This document shows positions 36,314 to 44,687 of a stretch of DNA of 64,000 nt, in pieces. Source of the stretch: Roseococcus thiosulfatophilus (GTDB taxonomy: Bacteria > Pseudomonadota > Alphaproteobacteria > Acetobacterales > Acetobacteraceae). The first letter of the stretch is position 1, and the number at the start of each line of letters is the position of its first letter. The position numbers and the translations under genes are program-made. Below the pieces are notes generated by a model, which ran no database searches, was not told the origin of the DNA, and worked only from the letters and a program-made list of their open reading frames with translations. The stretch is from contig NZ_JAFFQY010000055.1 in assembly GCF_017311575.1 (NCBI RefSeq), positions 62,001-126,000 on the forward strand, read 5' to 3'.

Positions 36314-37705
36314 ATGTCCGAAGCGTTCGACGTCATCGTGATCGGGGCTGGCCCCGGTGGCTATGTGTGCGCCATCCGCGCCGCGCAGCTGGGTCTCAAG
36401 GTCGCCTGCGTGGAGAAACGCGCCACGCTGGGCGGCACCTGCCTGAATGTGGGCTGCATCCCCTCCAAGGCGCTGCTGCAAAGCTCCGAGCACTACGAGG
36501 AGGCCCTGCACAAGCTGGCCGACCATGGCGTGCAGGTGGGCGGCGTCACGCTGGACCTCGCGCGGATGCAGGCGCGCAAGGGCGAGGTGGTCGCCTCCAA
36601 CGTCAAGGGCATCGAGTTCCTGTTCAAGAAGAACAAGGTGACCTGGCTGAAGGGGGCGGGGCGCATCGTCTCCCCCGGCCGTGTGGCCGTGGACGGCACC
36701 GAATACGAGACGAAGCACATCGTCATCGCGACCGGCAGCGAGAGCATTCCCCTGCCCGGCGTCGAGGTGGATGAGAAGCGCGTCGTCACCAGCACAGGCG
36801 GCCTGGAGCTGTCCGAGGTGCCCAAGCACCTGGTCGTCATCGGCGGCGGCTATATCGGGCTGGAGCTGGGCAGCGTCTGGCGCCGCCTGGGCGCGGAAGT
36901 GACGGTGGTGGAATTCCTCGACCGCCTGGTGCCCGCCATGGACACCGAGGTCGGCAAGGCCTTCGAGCGCGTGCTGGGCAAGCAGGGCTTCAAGTTCCGC
37001 CTCAAGACCAAGGTGACGGGCGCCAAGGTGGACGCGGACGGCGTGGACCTGACGCTGGAGCCCGCCGCCGGCGGCGCGGCCGAGACGCTGCGCGCCGATG
37101 TGGTGCTGCTGGCCATCGGCCGGCGGCCCTACCTGGCGGGCCTGGGCCTGGAAGAGGCCGGCGTGGCGCTGGACGAACGCGGCCGCGTCGCCACCGATGG
37201 CCATTTCGCGACCAACGTCCCCGGCATCTGGGCCATCGGCGACGCCATCGCCGGCCCCATGCTGGCCCACAAGGCCGAAGAGGAGGGCGTGGCCCTGGCC
37301 GAGCAGCTGGTCGGCCAGAAGCCTCACCTCAACCCGCTGACCATTCCGGGCGTGGTCTACACCTGGCCGGAAGTCGCCTCGGTCGGCGAGACCGAGGAGA
37401 TGCTGAAGGCCCGCGGCCAGGGCTACAAAGTCGGAAAATTCCCCTTCACGGCCAATGGCCGCGCCCGCGCGATGGGCGAGCTGGACGGCTTTGTGAAGCT
37501 GCTGGCCGACGACAAGACGGACCGCCTGCTGGGCGCCCATATCATCGGGCCCGATGCCGGCACGCTGATCGCGGAGATCGCGCTGGCGATGGAGTTCGGC
37601 GCGTCGAGCGAGGATGTGGCGCGCACCTGCCACGCGCATCCCTCGCTGAACGAGGCGGTGAAGGAAGCGGCGCTCGCTGTCGCAGGGCGCGCGCTTCACA
37701 TTTAA
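36314..37705 (+). CDS. lpd: Dihydrolipoamide dehydrogenase (E3)
   Basis: E3 is the FAD enzyme that re-oxidises dihydrolipoyl groups of the pyruvate, 2-oxoglutarate or branched-chain dehydrogenase complexes with NAD+. The protein has 463 residues. The FAD motif is IGAGPGGYVCAIRAAQLG and the redox-active disulfide is in GGTCLNVGCIPSKALL. The NAD motif is VVIGGGYIGLELGSVW, and the C-terminal CHAHPSLNEAVKEAAL supplies the His-Glu pair. It starts at ATG 36314 with GAGGGG upstream. It is monocistronic here; the E1/E2 genes are not in the window. Confidence 0.97.
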   Translation: MSEAFDVIVIGAGPGGYVCAIRAAQLGLKVACVEKRATLGGTCLNVGCIPSKALLQSSEHYEEALHKLADHGVQVGGVTLDLARMQARKGEVVASNVKGIEFLFKKNKVTWLKGAGRIVSPGRVAVDGTEYETKHIVIATGSESIPLPGVEVDEKRVVTSTGGLELSEVPKHLVVIGGGYIGLELGSVWRRLGAEVTVVEFLDRLVPAMDTEVGKAFERVLGKQGFKFRLKTKVTGAKVDADGVDLTLEPAAGGAAETLRADVVLLAIGRRPYLAGLGLEEAGVALDERGRVATDGHFATNVPGIWAIGDAIAGPMLAHKAEEEGVALAEQLVGQKPHLNPLTIPGVVYTWPEVASVGETEEMLKARGQGYKVGKFPFTANGRARAMGELDGFVKLLADDKTDRLLGAHIIGPDAGTLIAEIALAMEFGASSEDVARTCHAHPSLNEAVKEAALAVAGRALHI

Positions 37706-37947
37706 GTTGCGAGGGCGAGCGCTTTATTCCTTGCCCTCAAGCGCCGGGCGCGCGCTCCGCGCGCTTGGCTTGCGCGCCGCGGCGGGTGCGCCCGCCGCGT
37801 AGGCAGTCTGGGCGCGCCGGCCGCCTTGCGGCCGGATACTTGGGGCGCAAGGCGGCTTTTGTAACGTTGATCTAGCTGCGCTGCGGCGAGGCACGATGCC
37901 GCGAGCCGGGCGCTGGAATCTGGAGGGGCGCTGTTCCCGCCCCCCCC
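37706..37947. other. 242-bp convergent gap between lpd and tcuB
   Basis: Apart from the family B repeat this gap holds only GC-rich sequence and a short AT-richer stretch (ggcttttgtaacgttgat near 37853). I see no open frame worth calling. Confidence 0.5.
37734..37836. repeat. Family B hairpin mosaic between lpd and tcuB
   Basis: This single copy, about 103 bp, is related to the pair at 30801-31046. It starts ccctcaagcgccgggcgcgc and has the palindrome GGGCGCGCGC-tcc-GCGCGC near the left end. It ends CCGGCCGC-ctt-GCGGCCGG. The central module differs from the copies at 30.8 kb. It lies in the convergent junction and is a candidate bidirectional terminator. Confidence 0.8.
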
Positions 37948-39111
37948 TCAGCTCGCGCTGGCCGCCTTCAGCGTGGCCTTGCCGGAAGGCGCCTTGGCCG
38001 GGGCGGCGCCCACCTCCGCCCCACGCTCCTGCGCGTTCCGCAGCAGGGCGAGGCCCCGATACACCCCATGCACCATCTTGCTGTAGGGCAGCACCAGGAA
38101 GAAGGCGAGCACGAGGCCGAGATGCACCGCCAGCATCACGCCCATCGCCCCCGTGTGCCGGACCGCCAGCAGCAGCAGCCCGGTGATGGAGACAAGGAAC
38201 AGCAGCGACAGCATGGCGTATTCGCCACCCCGCAGCTTCGCCGCCACCGGCCCCGGGTCCGTCACCGTCTTCACCCAGATCAGCCCCGCCGTGCCGATGC
38301 ACAGCAGCACCCCGCCCCAGGTGCCGAACTGCACGGGCAGGCTCAGGAAATGGTGCGGCGACTTCCAGCCCAGGAAGTGGTGGTAGAAGGCGCCCGTCGT
38401 CGTCGCCGCGAAGCACAGCATGAAGCCGTAGAACATGGCGTGGTGCAGCCAGCGCCGCTTCTGCGCGAAGCTGTCGTCAATGTCGTTGCAGCCATGCCCG
38501 CCGCCGCCCAGGTTCCGCAGCGTCAGGATGTCGAACGCCGCGGTGGCCACGGGCGCCGGCGTGATGGGCCTGTGCCCCGCCCCCGGCGCCGTGCCGCGCC
38601 AATAGCGCAGCGCGCCCATCGCCATGGCAAACAGCGCATAGCCGAAGGTGACCGTCGCCAGCCCCGTCATCAGCCAATACGGAATCACGCGGAAGAAGGC
38701 GCCCGTGCCCGTCTGCGCGGTGTAGAGGATGGCCGGGTCCTGCAGCCCCATGGTCAGCAGCAGCACGGCCGTCAGTGCCAGGAACGTCACCAGCACCACC
38801 ACCGTGCCGTTGCGCTCGAACAGCCGGCCCATGGCGGGCGGCCAGGCATATTCGGCATAGCTCTCGGCGCGGAGCGTGGCGAAGGTCTGCGGGATGTTCA
38901 CCCCGAAGGCGTGCGGCGGCGCGTATTGGCAGGCGTGGTAACAGCCCTTGCAGCCATGGCAGAGGTTGGCCAGGTGCGTGAGGTCCCCGGTCGAGAATTC
39001 CCGCCGCATCGCCATGGCCGGGAAGACCGCGCAATACCCCTCGCAATAGCGGCAGGCATTGCAGATTTCCATCTGCCGCCGGGCTTCGGCCGTGGTCTCA
39101 GTTTCTTGCAT
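37948..39111 (-). CDS. tcuB: TcuB-like Fe-S/membrane electron-transfer protein
   Basis: In Salmonella TcuB reoxidises the FADH2 of TcuA during tricarballylate use, passing electrons to the membrane. This 387-residue protein has two N-terminal 4Fe-4S clusters, ICNACRYCEGYC (Cys17, 20, 23, 27) and LCHGCKGCYHAC (Cys51, 54, 57, 61). Several TM helices follow with His residues suited to heme b (MFYGFMLCFAATTTGAFYHH). Its start overlaps the end of tcuA by 14 bases. No TcuC transporter or TcuR regulator is adjacent. Confidence 0.9.
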   Translation of the reverse strand: MQETETTAEARRQMEICNACRYCEGYCAVFPAMAMRREFSTGDLTHLANLCHGCKGCYHACQYAPPHAFGVNIPQTFATLRAESYAEYAWPPAMGRLFERNGTVVVLVTFLALTAVLLLTMGLQDPAILYTAQTGTGAFFRVIPYWLMTGLATVTFGYALFAMAMGALRYWRGTAPGAGHRPITPAPVATAAFDILTLRNLGGGGHGCNDIDDSFAQKRRWLHHAMFYGFMLCFAATTTGAFYHHFLGWKSPHHFLSLPVQFGTWGGVLLCIGTAGLIWVKTVTDPGPVAAKLRGGEYAMLSLLFLVSITGLLLLAVRHTGAMGVMLAVHLGLVLAFFLVLPYSKMVHGVYRGLALLRNAQERGAEVGAAPAKAPSGKATLKAASAS

Positions 39112-40492
39112 TCTGGGCCGCCCCCTCGCCGGCCAGCCGCCCGAAGACGGTGCCGATCGTCATTCCGAAACCTGCCAGGTAGCCCTGGCCCAGGATATTG
39201 CCAGCCATGATCTCGCCGCTCGCGAACATGTTCGCGCTCGGCTTGCCGTCGGCCATGATGACGCGCGCCTTGTCGTTCACCTTCACGCCCAGGAAGGTGA
39301 AGGTGATGCCCGGCGCCAGCGGGTGCCCGATGAAGGGGGGCGTATCAATGCGCCTGGCCCAGTGGCTCTTGGGCGGCGCCAGGCCCTCGGTGCGGCAGTC
39401 ATCGGGCTTCATGGGCGTGAAGGTCCCGTCGCGCACACTGGCATTGTATTCCGCCACCAGGGCTTCCAGCTTGTCCGGATCAAGGTCCAGCATCCCCGCC
39501 AGTTCGCGGATGCTGTTCGCCTTCATCGGCGGAAACACGCTGGGCAGGTAGTTGTGCAGCGCCTTGCTGTCCGTGATGGCATAGGCGCGCGACATCGGCT
39601 GCTGCGCGATCATCCGCCCCCAGATGGCGTAGCGCTTGGGCCAGACATCCTCGCCCTCGTCGTAGAAGCGCTCGACATCGCGGTTCACCACGATGGAGAA
39701 GGGCACGCAGTCGAGCCGCATGGCCAGCCCGCCATCCTCCATCGGCGCGCGGGCGTCATTGGCCACCGCGTGGAACTGGGTCGGGTCGCCCACCTCCTGC
39801 ACGCCGGAGGCCAGCAAATCCTTCAGCACCGTGCCCTGGGCATAGGGCGTGCCGCGCACCTGGAAGCGGTCGGCCGCGTCGCCCCAGTATTGCCGCAGCC
39901 ATTCGCGGTTCGCCTGGAACCCGCCCGCGGAGGCCACCAGCGCCTTGAAGCGGATGCGCTGCGGAAAGCCGCGCCAGGAGACGATGGCCTCCGTCGCATG
40001 GCCTTCCTCCACCGCGATGTGCTGCACCTCGGTGTCGTAAAGGATGGTGATGCCGAGCTTCTCCGCCGTGCGGTACAGCGCGTTCACCAGCGCCTTGCCG
40101 CCGCCCAGGAAGAAGGCGTTGGTGCGGGACAGGGACAGCGTGCCGGAGAGCGAGGGCTGGAACACCACCCCGCAATCGCGCAGGAAGCCCGGCGCATGCT
40201 CGCTCGCGCGGATGCACATGCGGGCCAGGTGCTCATCCGTGCGGCCGCCGGTGACGCGCAGCAGGTCGTCCCAGTATTCCTCCTCCAGGTAGCTTTCCGT
40301 CAGCACATCGGTCGGTGCCGGGTGCAGCGCGCGGAGGTTGCGGGTGTGGCGGGAATTGCCGCCGCGCATGGGCTTGGGGGCATGTTCGGCCACCACCACC
40401 CGGGCGCCCAGCTTGCGGGCGGTGATGGCGGCGGACAGCGCGGCATTGCCGCCCCCCACCACCAGCACGTCATAGACCGTGTCGAAATCCAT
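39098..40492 (-). CDS. tcuA: FAD-dependent tricarballylate dehydrogenase TcuA-like
   Basis: TcuA oxidises tricarballylate to cis-aconitate. The protein has 464 residues and the FAD motif VYDVLVVGGGNAALSAAITA at the N-terminus. GGNSRHTRNLR and TNAFFLGGGKALVNALY are typical of the fumarate reductase/TcuA flavoprotein fold. The C-terminal NMFASGEIMAGNILGQGYLAG is the FAD-binding end. It starts 29 bases after the phosphoesterase stop on the same strand, so it may be transcribed with the upstream ECF-led operon. It is also annotated as a generic FAD-dependent oxidoreductase. Confidence 0.9.
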   Translation of the reverse strand: MDFDTVYDVLVVGGGNAALSAAITARKLGARVVVAEHAPKPMRGGNSRHTRNLRALHPAPTDVLTESYLEEEYWDDLLRVTGGRTDEHLARMCIRASEHAPGFLRDCGVVFQPSLSGTLSLSRTNAFFLGGGKALVNALYRTAEKLGITILYDTEVQHIAVEEGHATEAIVSWRGFPQRIRFKALVASAGGFQANREWLRQYWGDAADRFQVRGTPYAQGTVLKDLLASGVQEVGDPTQFHAVANDARAPMEDGGLAMRLDCVPFSIVVNRDVERFYDEGEDVWPKRYAIWGRMIAQQPMSRAYAITDSKALHNYLPSVFPPMKANSIRELAGMLDLDPDKLEALVAEYNASVRDGTFTPMKPDDCRTEGLAPPKSHWARRIDTPPFIGHPLAPGITFTFLGVKVNDKARVIMADGKPSANMFASGEIMAGNILGQGYLAGFGMTIGTVFGRLAGEGAAQNARN

Positions 40493-40521
40493 CCGGACGA
40501 TTTACCGCGCGCGGGCGCGGC

Positions 40522-41346
40522 CTACCAGACCAGCCCCGCCGGTTGCAGCGCCAGGCCCCGCCGCGCGCGGTCGGCGGGCGGCAGGACGTCCTCGGAGGGC
40601 CAGAGGCCGGTTTCCAATGCCGCCGCATAGCCCTCGGCGAGGCGCGCACGGCGCATGGCCGCCGCCGCGCCCGCGTGGTCGTAGTCAAGCGCGTGGAAGC
40701 TCACCTCCAGCCCATCCTCGCGCGGCGTCAGCAGGCTGAACCACACGCGCGGCGTGCCGTCATGCGCGGGCATGCCGATGGCGCCGGCATTGATCCAGAC
40801 ATTCGCGCCCACCCGCCGCGCGAAGGGGATGCCGCTGTGGCCGGCGAGGACGCCTTCGCAGCCGGTGGCGGCGATCTCCGCCGCCAGCACATCCTCGGGC
40901 GTGGAGGGGAAGAGGAAGCGGTTGATCTCGACCGCACCGCCATGCACCACCGCAAGGCGCCGCCCATCGGGCAGGCGCAGCACCAGGCGGCGCGGCAATG
41001 CGCCCATCCATTCGCGCTGGGCCGCCGTCACCTCGCGCCGCGCATGTTCATACCAGCCGCGCGCCAGAAGATCGCAGGCCGTGCCCTCCTCGAAGCCGCA
41101 GCCGCAATCCTCCGCGCCGGCAGCGAGCTGTTCCTCGCAATTGCCCATCAGCACATGGATGCCGCTGTCCATCACCAGCGCGGTGGTGGCGGCCGCATCG
41201 GCCGCATAGGCCACCACATCACCCGTGCAGAGGATGCGCGCGGGCGGGATGCCGCGCCGCGCGGCCTCCACCAGCAGGGCGCGCGTGGCGTGCAGGTTGG
41301 AATAGGGCCCGCCGAAGACGAGCCAGGGCGCGTCAAGTTCCATCAT
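40522..41346 (-). CDS. Calcineurin-like metallophosphoesterase family protein with a changed first metal motif
   Basis: The 274-residue protein has the YfcE/diadenosine-phosphatase-like order of motifs. ILCTGDVVAYAAD gives the GD motif, HVLMGNCEEQL takes the place of GNHD/E, LAVVHGGAVEINRF supplies a His, and GVLAGHSGIPF the GHS/GHT. The usual first motif D-x-H (SDIHGN) reads VFGGPYSNLHA, so two metal ligands are missing. It may be catalytically altered. The start MMEL overlaps the upstream PhnE-like stop (ATGA), making it the ninth gene of the ECF-led operon. Confidence 0.86.
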   Translation of the reverse strand: MMELDAPWLVFGGPYSNLHATRALLVEAARRGIPPARILCTGDVVAYAADAAATTALVMDSGIHVLMGNCEEQLAAGAEDCGCGFEEGTACDLLARGWYEHARREVTAAQREWMGALPRRLVLRLPDGRRLAVVHGGAVEINRFLFPSTPEDVLAAEIAATGCEGVLAGHSGIPFARRVGANVWINAGAIGMPAHDGTPRVWFSLLTPREDGLEVSFHALDYDHAGAAAAMRRARLAEGYAAALETGLWPSEDVLPPADRARRGLALQPAGLVW

Positions 41347-42095
41347 GCCAGATGCCGCCGCAGCGTGGCGCTGATCCGGTCCGCCGCCAGCGTCAGCGCG
41401 ATGATGACGATCAGGATGGCCAGCACCCGGTTGAAGTCGAGAAGGTCCACCGCGTTCTTCAACTCCTGCCCCAGCCCGCCCGCCCCCACCAGGCCCAGCA
41501 CGGTGGAGGCACGGATGTTGAACTCCCACACATAGAGCAGGTGCGAGAGGTTCTGCGGCATGGTCTGCGGGATCAGCGCGTACAGCGCCACCTGCATCCG
41601 CGTGGCGCCCACGGCGGTGATAGCCTCGGAAGGGCGCGGGTCGGCGGTTTCCATGCTCTCGGACCACAGCTTCGCCAGCGACCCCGCCGAATGCAGCGCC
41701 ACCCCCAGCATGCCCGCGAAGGGCCCGAGCCCGACGGCGGCCACGAAGAGCAGCGCGAAGACGAAGCCATCCGTGCCCCGCAGCCCGTCCAGGACGCCCC
41801 GCGCGGGCTGATACAGCGCCAGGAAAGGCGAAAGCGGCCTGGTCGCCAACAGCGCCAGCGGAAAGGCCAGCAGCGCGGCGCAGAGCGTGCCAAGTGTGGC
41901 GATCCCCACCGTCTCGCCCGCCCGGCGCGCGATGTCGCCCGCGCCGGAGAAATCGGGCGGCCAGGACCCCGCCAGCCAGCCCAGCAGCCGCGGCAGCCCG
42001 GCCGCCAGCCGCGCCGGGTCGGGCGCCACCGTCCAGACGGAGACGCCCAGCAGCGCGACGAACCCCGCCCAGAAGGCGGCCTGTCGCCACGTCAC
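41343..42095 (-). CDS. PhnE-like phosphonate/phosphate-type ABC transporter permease
   Basis: This 250-residue inner-membrane permease has about six helices. The permease EAA-type loop is EAITAVGATRMQVALYALIPQ, followed by LSHLLYVWEFNIRASTVLG and LVGAGGLGQELKNAVDLLDF, the PhnE signature. It overlaps the PhnD-like gene by 4 bases and the phosphoesterase by 4 bases. No PhnC ATPase gene is present in the operon or anywhere in the window. It must therefore borrow an ATPase encoded elsewhere, or act in an unusual way. The substrate could be a phosphonate, phosphite, or another oxyanion. Confidence 0.9.
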   Translation of the reverse strand: MTWRQAAFWAGFVALLGVSVWTVAPDPARLAAGLPRLLGWLAGSWPPDFSGAGDIARRAGETVGIATLGTLCAALLAFPLALLATRPLSPFLALYQPARGVLDGLRGTDGFVFALLFVAAVGLGPFAGMLGVALHSAGSLAKLWSESMETADPRPSEAITAVGATRMQVALYALIPQTMPQNLSHLLYVWEFNIRASTVLGLVGAGGLGQELKNAVDLLDFNRVLAILIVIIALTLAADRISATLRRHLA

Positions 42096-42934
42096 GAGGT
42101 GCGCAGCCGCCCCAGCGCGCGGCCCGCGGCCTCGATGGGCGCATAGGTCTCGGTCGTGGCCTCCACCCAGCCGGTGTAGCGCGGCGGCAGGACCTCGGCC
42201 GTGGCGGCGATGGCCGCTTCGCGCAGCGCATCGCGCGTGGCCCCGTCCAGGTCCCGCCGCGCGGCCAGCGCGTCATTGGGCAGGGGTTCGCTGCGCCAGA
42301 CCACCCGCACCTGCTCTGGCCTCACCCGGCCGGAGGCGATCATGGCGTTCAGGTTCCGGTCGAAATCCGTCGCCAAATCCACCTGGCCCGAGGCGACCGA
42401 GATCACGTTCGCCGCATGGCTCGCCCCGTCGCGGTAGCGAAAATAGGTGCGCGGATCCACGCCCTGCGTCTGGAACCAATGGTGCGGGATAAGCCAGCCC
42501 GAGGTCGAGCCCGCATCGGCGAAGGAGATGGACATCCCCCGCGCATCCTCCGGGAAGCGGGCGATGTTCACCCCTTCGCGCGCGATGATGATCGCGTGGT
42601 AGGTCGGCCGGCCTTCATAGAGCACCGTCGCCAGCGCCTCGGCGCCGGCCCGCGCATGGGCCAGCACATAGCCCCAAGGCCCCATCCAGGCCGCGTCCAC
42701 CTGGCCCGAGCCCATGGCCACCGCGATGCCCGCCCAGTCCGTGGTGACGGTGAGCGCGTAGGGTCGGCCAAGGCGCTGCGCCAGATGTGCGAAGAAGGGC
42801 TCGAAGGCCCGGCGCGTGTCGCCGGCGGTGGGCTGGAAGGGCCCGACGGCGAAGCGCAGCGGCGTGGCGGTCCGCGCCAGCGCCGGCGTGGCGAGGAAGG
42901 CACCCAGCGCGGCGCGGCGAGTCAGCGGGAGCAT
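42092..42934 (-). CDS. PhnD-like phosphonate/phosphite-type ABC substrate-binding protein
   Basis: This is a 280-residue periplasmic binding protein. The signal peptide is in MLPLTRRAALGAFLATPALA. Family landmarks are LRFAVGPFQPTAGDTRRAFEPFFAHLAQRLG, VAMGSGQVDAAWMGPWGYVLAHARAG, ISFADAGSTSGWLIPHHWF and DFDRNLNAMIASGRV. The start ATG 42934 lies inside the end of the radical SAM gene (13-base overlap), and its stop overlaps the PhnE-like start. The classic phosphonate ligand is an inference. Its place beside a radical SAM enzyme suggests a less usual oxyanion or organo-element ligand. Confidence 0.9.
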   Translation of the reverse strand: MLPLTRRAALGAFLATPALARTATPLRFAVGPFQPTAGDTRRAFEPFFAHLAQRLGRPYALTVTTDWAGIAVAMGSGQVDAAWMGPWGYVLAHARAGAEALATVLYEGRPTYHAIIIAREGVNIARFPEDARGMSISFADAGSTSGWLIPHHWFQTQGVDPRTYFRYRDGASHAANVISVASGQVDLATDFDRNLNAMIASGRVRPEQVRVVWRSEPLPNDALAARRDLDGATRDALREAAIAATAEVLPPRYTGWVEATTETYAPIEAAGRALGRLRTS

Positions 42935-43881
42935 GAGGCCCCTCCCAGCACGCAGAAAGTCGCGCAATGCGGGTGGTTCAGCGAAACGGGCCGCGCGGCC
43001 TCTTCCAGCGTCGCCCCCAGTTCGAAGCGCGCGTCATAGGCCAGCAGCGTGCAGGCCAGCACGGCGGGGCGTTCGGCGCCCTTGCGCTTCACCACCATCC
43101 GCGCCGAGGCGCACATCATGCTGTCGGGCGACTTCTTCAGGATGCCCCAGCAGGCCTCCGTGATCTCGGGCACGTCACGGCCGGAATCCATCTCCGGAAA
43201 CAGCATCAGCGCCACGGGGTCGTCCGCGTCCACGGGAATGCCGTGCCGCGCGAACAGCGCCGCATAGCCCGCGCGCATCGCCGCCTCGCCATCATGGCCG
43301 AAACCCACGCGGCCGGCGACATGGAGGGTGAAGCCCTCGCGCGCCAGCCATTCCAGCCCCTCGATCGTGCGGGCGTAGCTGCCGGGTCCGCGCTCGATGT
43401 CGTGCACCGCGGCGTCATGGTGGTCCAGGCTGACGCGGATGGTGAGGCGCCCGCCGCCATGCCTGGCCAGCAGCGCGCGCAGCGGTCCCGCGTAGCGCCG
43501 CATGGGCTGCATCGCGTTGGTCAGCACCAGGGCGCGCAGCCCGCGTGCCAGCACGTCGTCCAGCATCGGGATGAGGCCCGGGTTCATGAAGGGCTCGCCG
43601 CCGGTGAAGCCCACCTCGCGCACGCCCATCCCTTCCGCCTCGTCCAGGTAGGAAGCGACCTCGGCGGGCGTGATGTAGACCAGCGCGTCGTTGCGCGGGC
43701 TGCTCTCGATGTAGCAATTCGCGCAGGTGATGTTGCACAGCGTGCCGGTGTTGACCCACAGCGTCTCCAGCGCGGTCAGGGCCACGCTCGCCCGGCGCTC
43801 GCCCTTCAGCGTCACCTCCGGGTGCCGGAACTTGGCGGGGTCGAGGCGCGGGACGTCCTGGGTGCGGATGGACAAGGGCAT
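42922..43881 (-). CDS. Radical SAM enzyme with Cys-rich C-terminus, unknown substrate
   Basis: The 319-residue protein has the radical SAM cluster motif CNITCANC (Cys49, 53, 56), then GFTGGEPFMNPGL for SAM contact and LVLTNAMQPMRR. The C-terminal part has further cysteines: MMCASARM, VLACTLLAYD, and HPHCATFCVLGGASC. This suggests an auxiliary Fe-S cluster like a SPASM or twitch domain. The start ATG 43881 has GAAGGAGC 3 bases upstream. It lies 7 bases after DUF547 and overlaps the PhnD-like gene. Similar enzymes are seen next to TVP38, DUF547 and MerA-like genes in other bacteria (from memory). The reaction is unknown. Confidence 0.9.
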   Translation of the reverse strand: MPLSIRTQDVPRLDPAKFRHPEVTLKGERRASVALTALETLWVNTGTLCNITCANCYIESSPRNDALVYITPAEVASYLDEAEGMGVREVGFTGGEPFMNPGLIPMLDDVLARGLRALVLTNAMQPMRRYAGPLRALLARHGGGRLTIRVSLDHHDAAVHDIERGPGSYARTIEGLEWLAREGFTLHVAGRVGFGHDGEAAMRAGYAALFARHGIPVDADDPVALMLFPEMDSGRDVPEITEACWGILKKSPDSMMCASARMVVKRKGAERPAVLACTLLAYDARFELGATLEEAARPVSLNHPHCATFCVLGGASCSR

Positions 43882-43888
43882 TGCTCCT

Positions 43889-44686
43889 TCAGGACAGGTT
43901 CGCGGCGTCATTGAGCGCCCAGTCATAGGCGTCCTCGGCGATGCGCGATGCGCCGGCGAGCCGCCGCGCGCCCTCACCCGTCGCATATTGCCTCAAATGG
44001 GCGATGACGCCCGCTTCGGAACCCCCGAAATCCTCCTGGAACCACTTGTAGATGGAGGAGACGCGCAGCCCCCCATCCGCCCGGAAGGCGGCCCCGCGCG
44101 GGTGGTTCACGAAGGCGCGGGCGGCCTCGTCCAGCGCCGCCTCCAGCGTCTCCGCCCGCCAGGCGCGCGGCCAGAGGTTGGGGCAGCCGATCGAGGCGCA
44201 GTTCACCGCGTAATGCACCCGCGGGTCGCGGAAGGTGGGGCGCATGGTCTCGTGCTCGATGTCGTCGAGCGACATGCGCCGGCCCTCCACCGTCACCAGC
44301 CGCGTGCGCCAGGGGCCGATGAACTGGCGCGGATCGAAGGGCACGCCTGTCGAGCGGATGTCGCGGATGGAACGCACCGGGTAACGGTCCAGCACCACCT
44401 TCAGCGTCAGCGCGTTGTAGAGGTTGGCCCAGTAGGCATAGGCCTCGGCCCGCGCCATGGCCGAGGGCCGGGCTTCGGCCGCCGCCGTGATCCACTCGTC
44501 CAGCGCGGCCATGTCGGCGGAACTCGCCTTCCAGGCGGCATAGCGCACGCGGCTCACGCCATCCTCGGGCAGCACGACATGGCGGGCGAGCAGCCCATCC
44601 AGCGCCTCGGGCGCGGCGGCGCGGCCGGGGCGGACCAGCAGCGCGGCGGTGGCAAGCCCGGGGATGGCGCGTCGGGTCATGGTCAT
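43889..44686 (-). CDS. DUF547 domain protein
   Basis: This 265-residue exported protein has a signal sequence near MTMTRRAIPGLATAALLVRPGRAAA. The DUF547 core includes AYAYWANLYNALTLKVVLDRYPV, SLDDIEHETMRPTFRDPRVHYAVNCASIGCPNL and RAFVNHPRGA. The C-terminal VSSIYKWFQEDFGGSE is also typical. The NCAS-GCP segment is the family hallmark and may form a Cys-protease-like or binding site, though no function is established. The start is one base after the TVP38 stop and the radical SAM gene follows 7 bases later. Confidence 0.92.
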   Translation of the reverse strand: MTMTRRAIPGLATAALLVRPGRAAAPEALDGLLARHVVLPEDGVSRVRYAAWKASSADMAALDEWITAAAEARPSAMARAEAYAYWANLYNALTLKVVLDRYPVRSIRDIRSTGVPFDPRQFIGPWRTRLVTVEGRRMSLDDIEHETMRPTFRDPRVHYAVNCASIGCPNLWPRAWRAETLEAALDEAARAFVNHPRGAAFRADGGLRVSSIYKWFQEDFGGSEAGVIAHLRQYATGEGARRLAGASRIAEDAYDWALNDAANLS

Positions 44687-44687
44687 G

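Noticed and set aside
42922-43881. Assignment of the radical SAM gene as the arsenosugar enzyme ArsS
   Set aside because: The neighbourhood (TVP38, DUF547, MerA-like) is reminiscent of it, but I cannot see the ArsS-specific C-terminal domain and there is no arsenic methyltransferase gene nearby.
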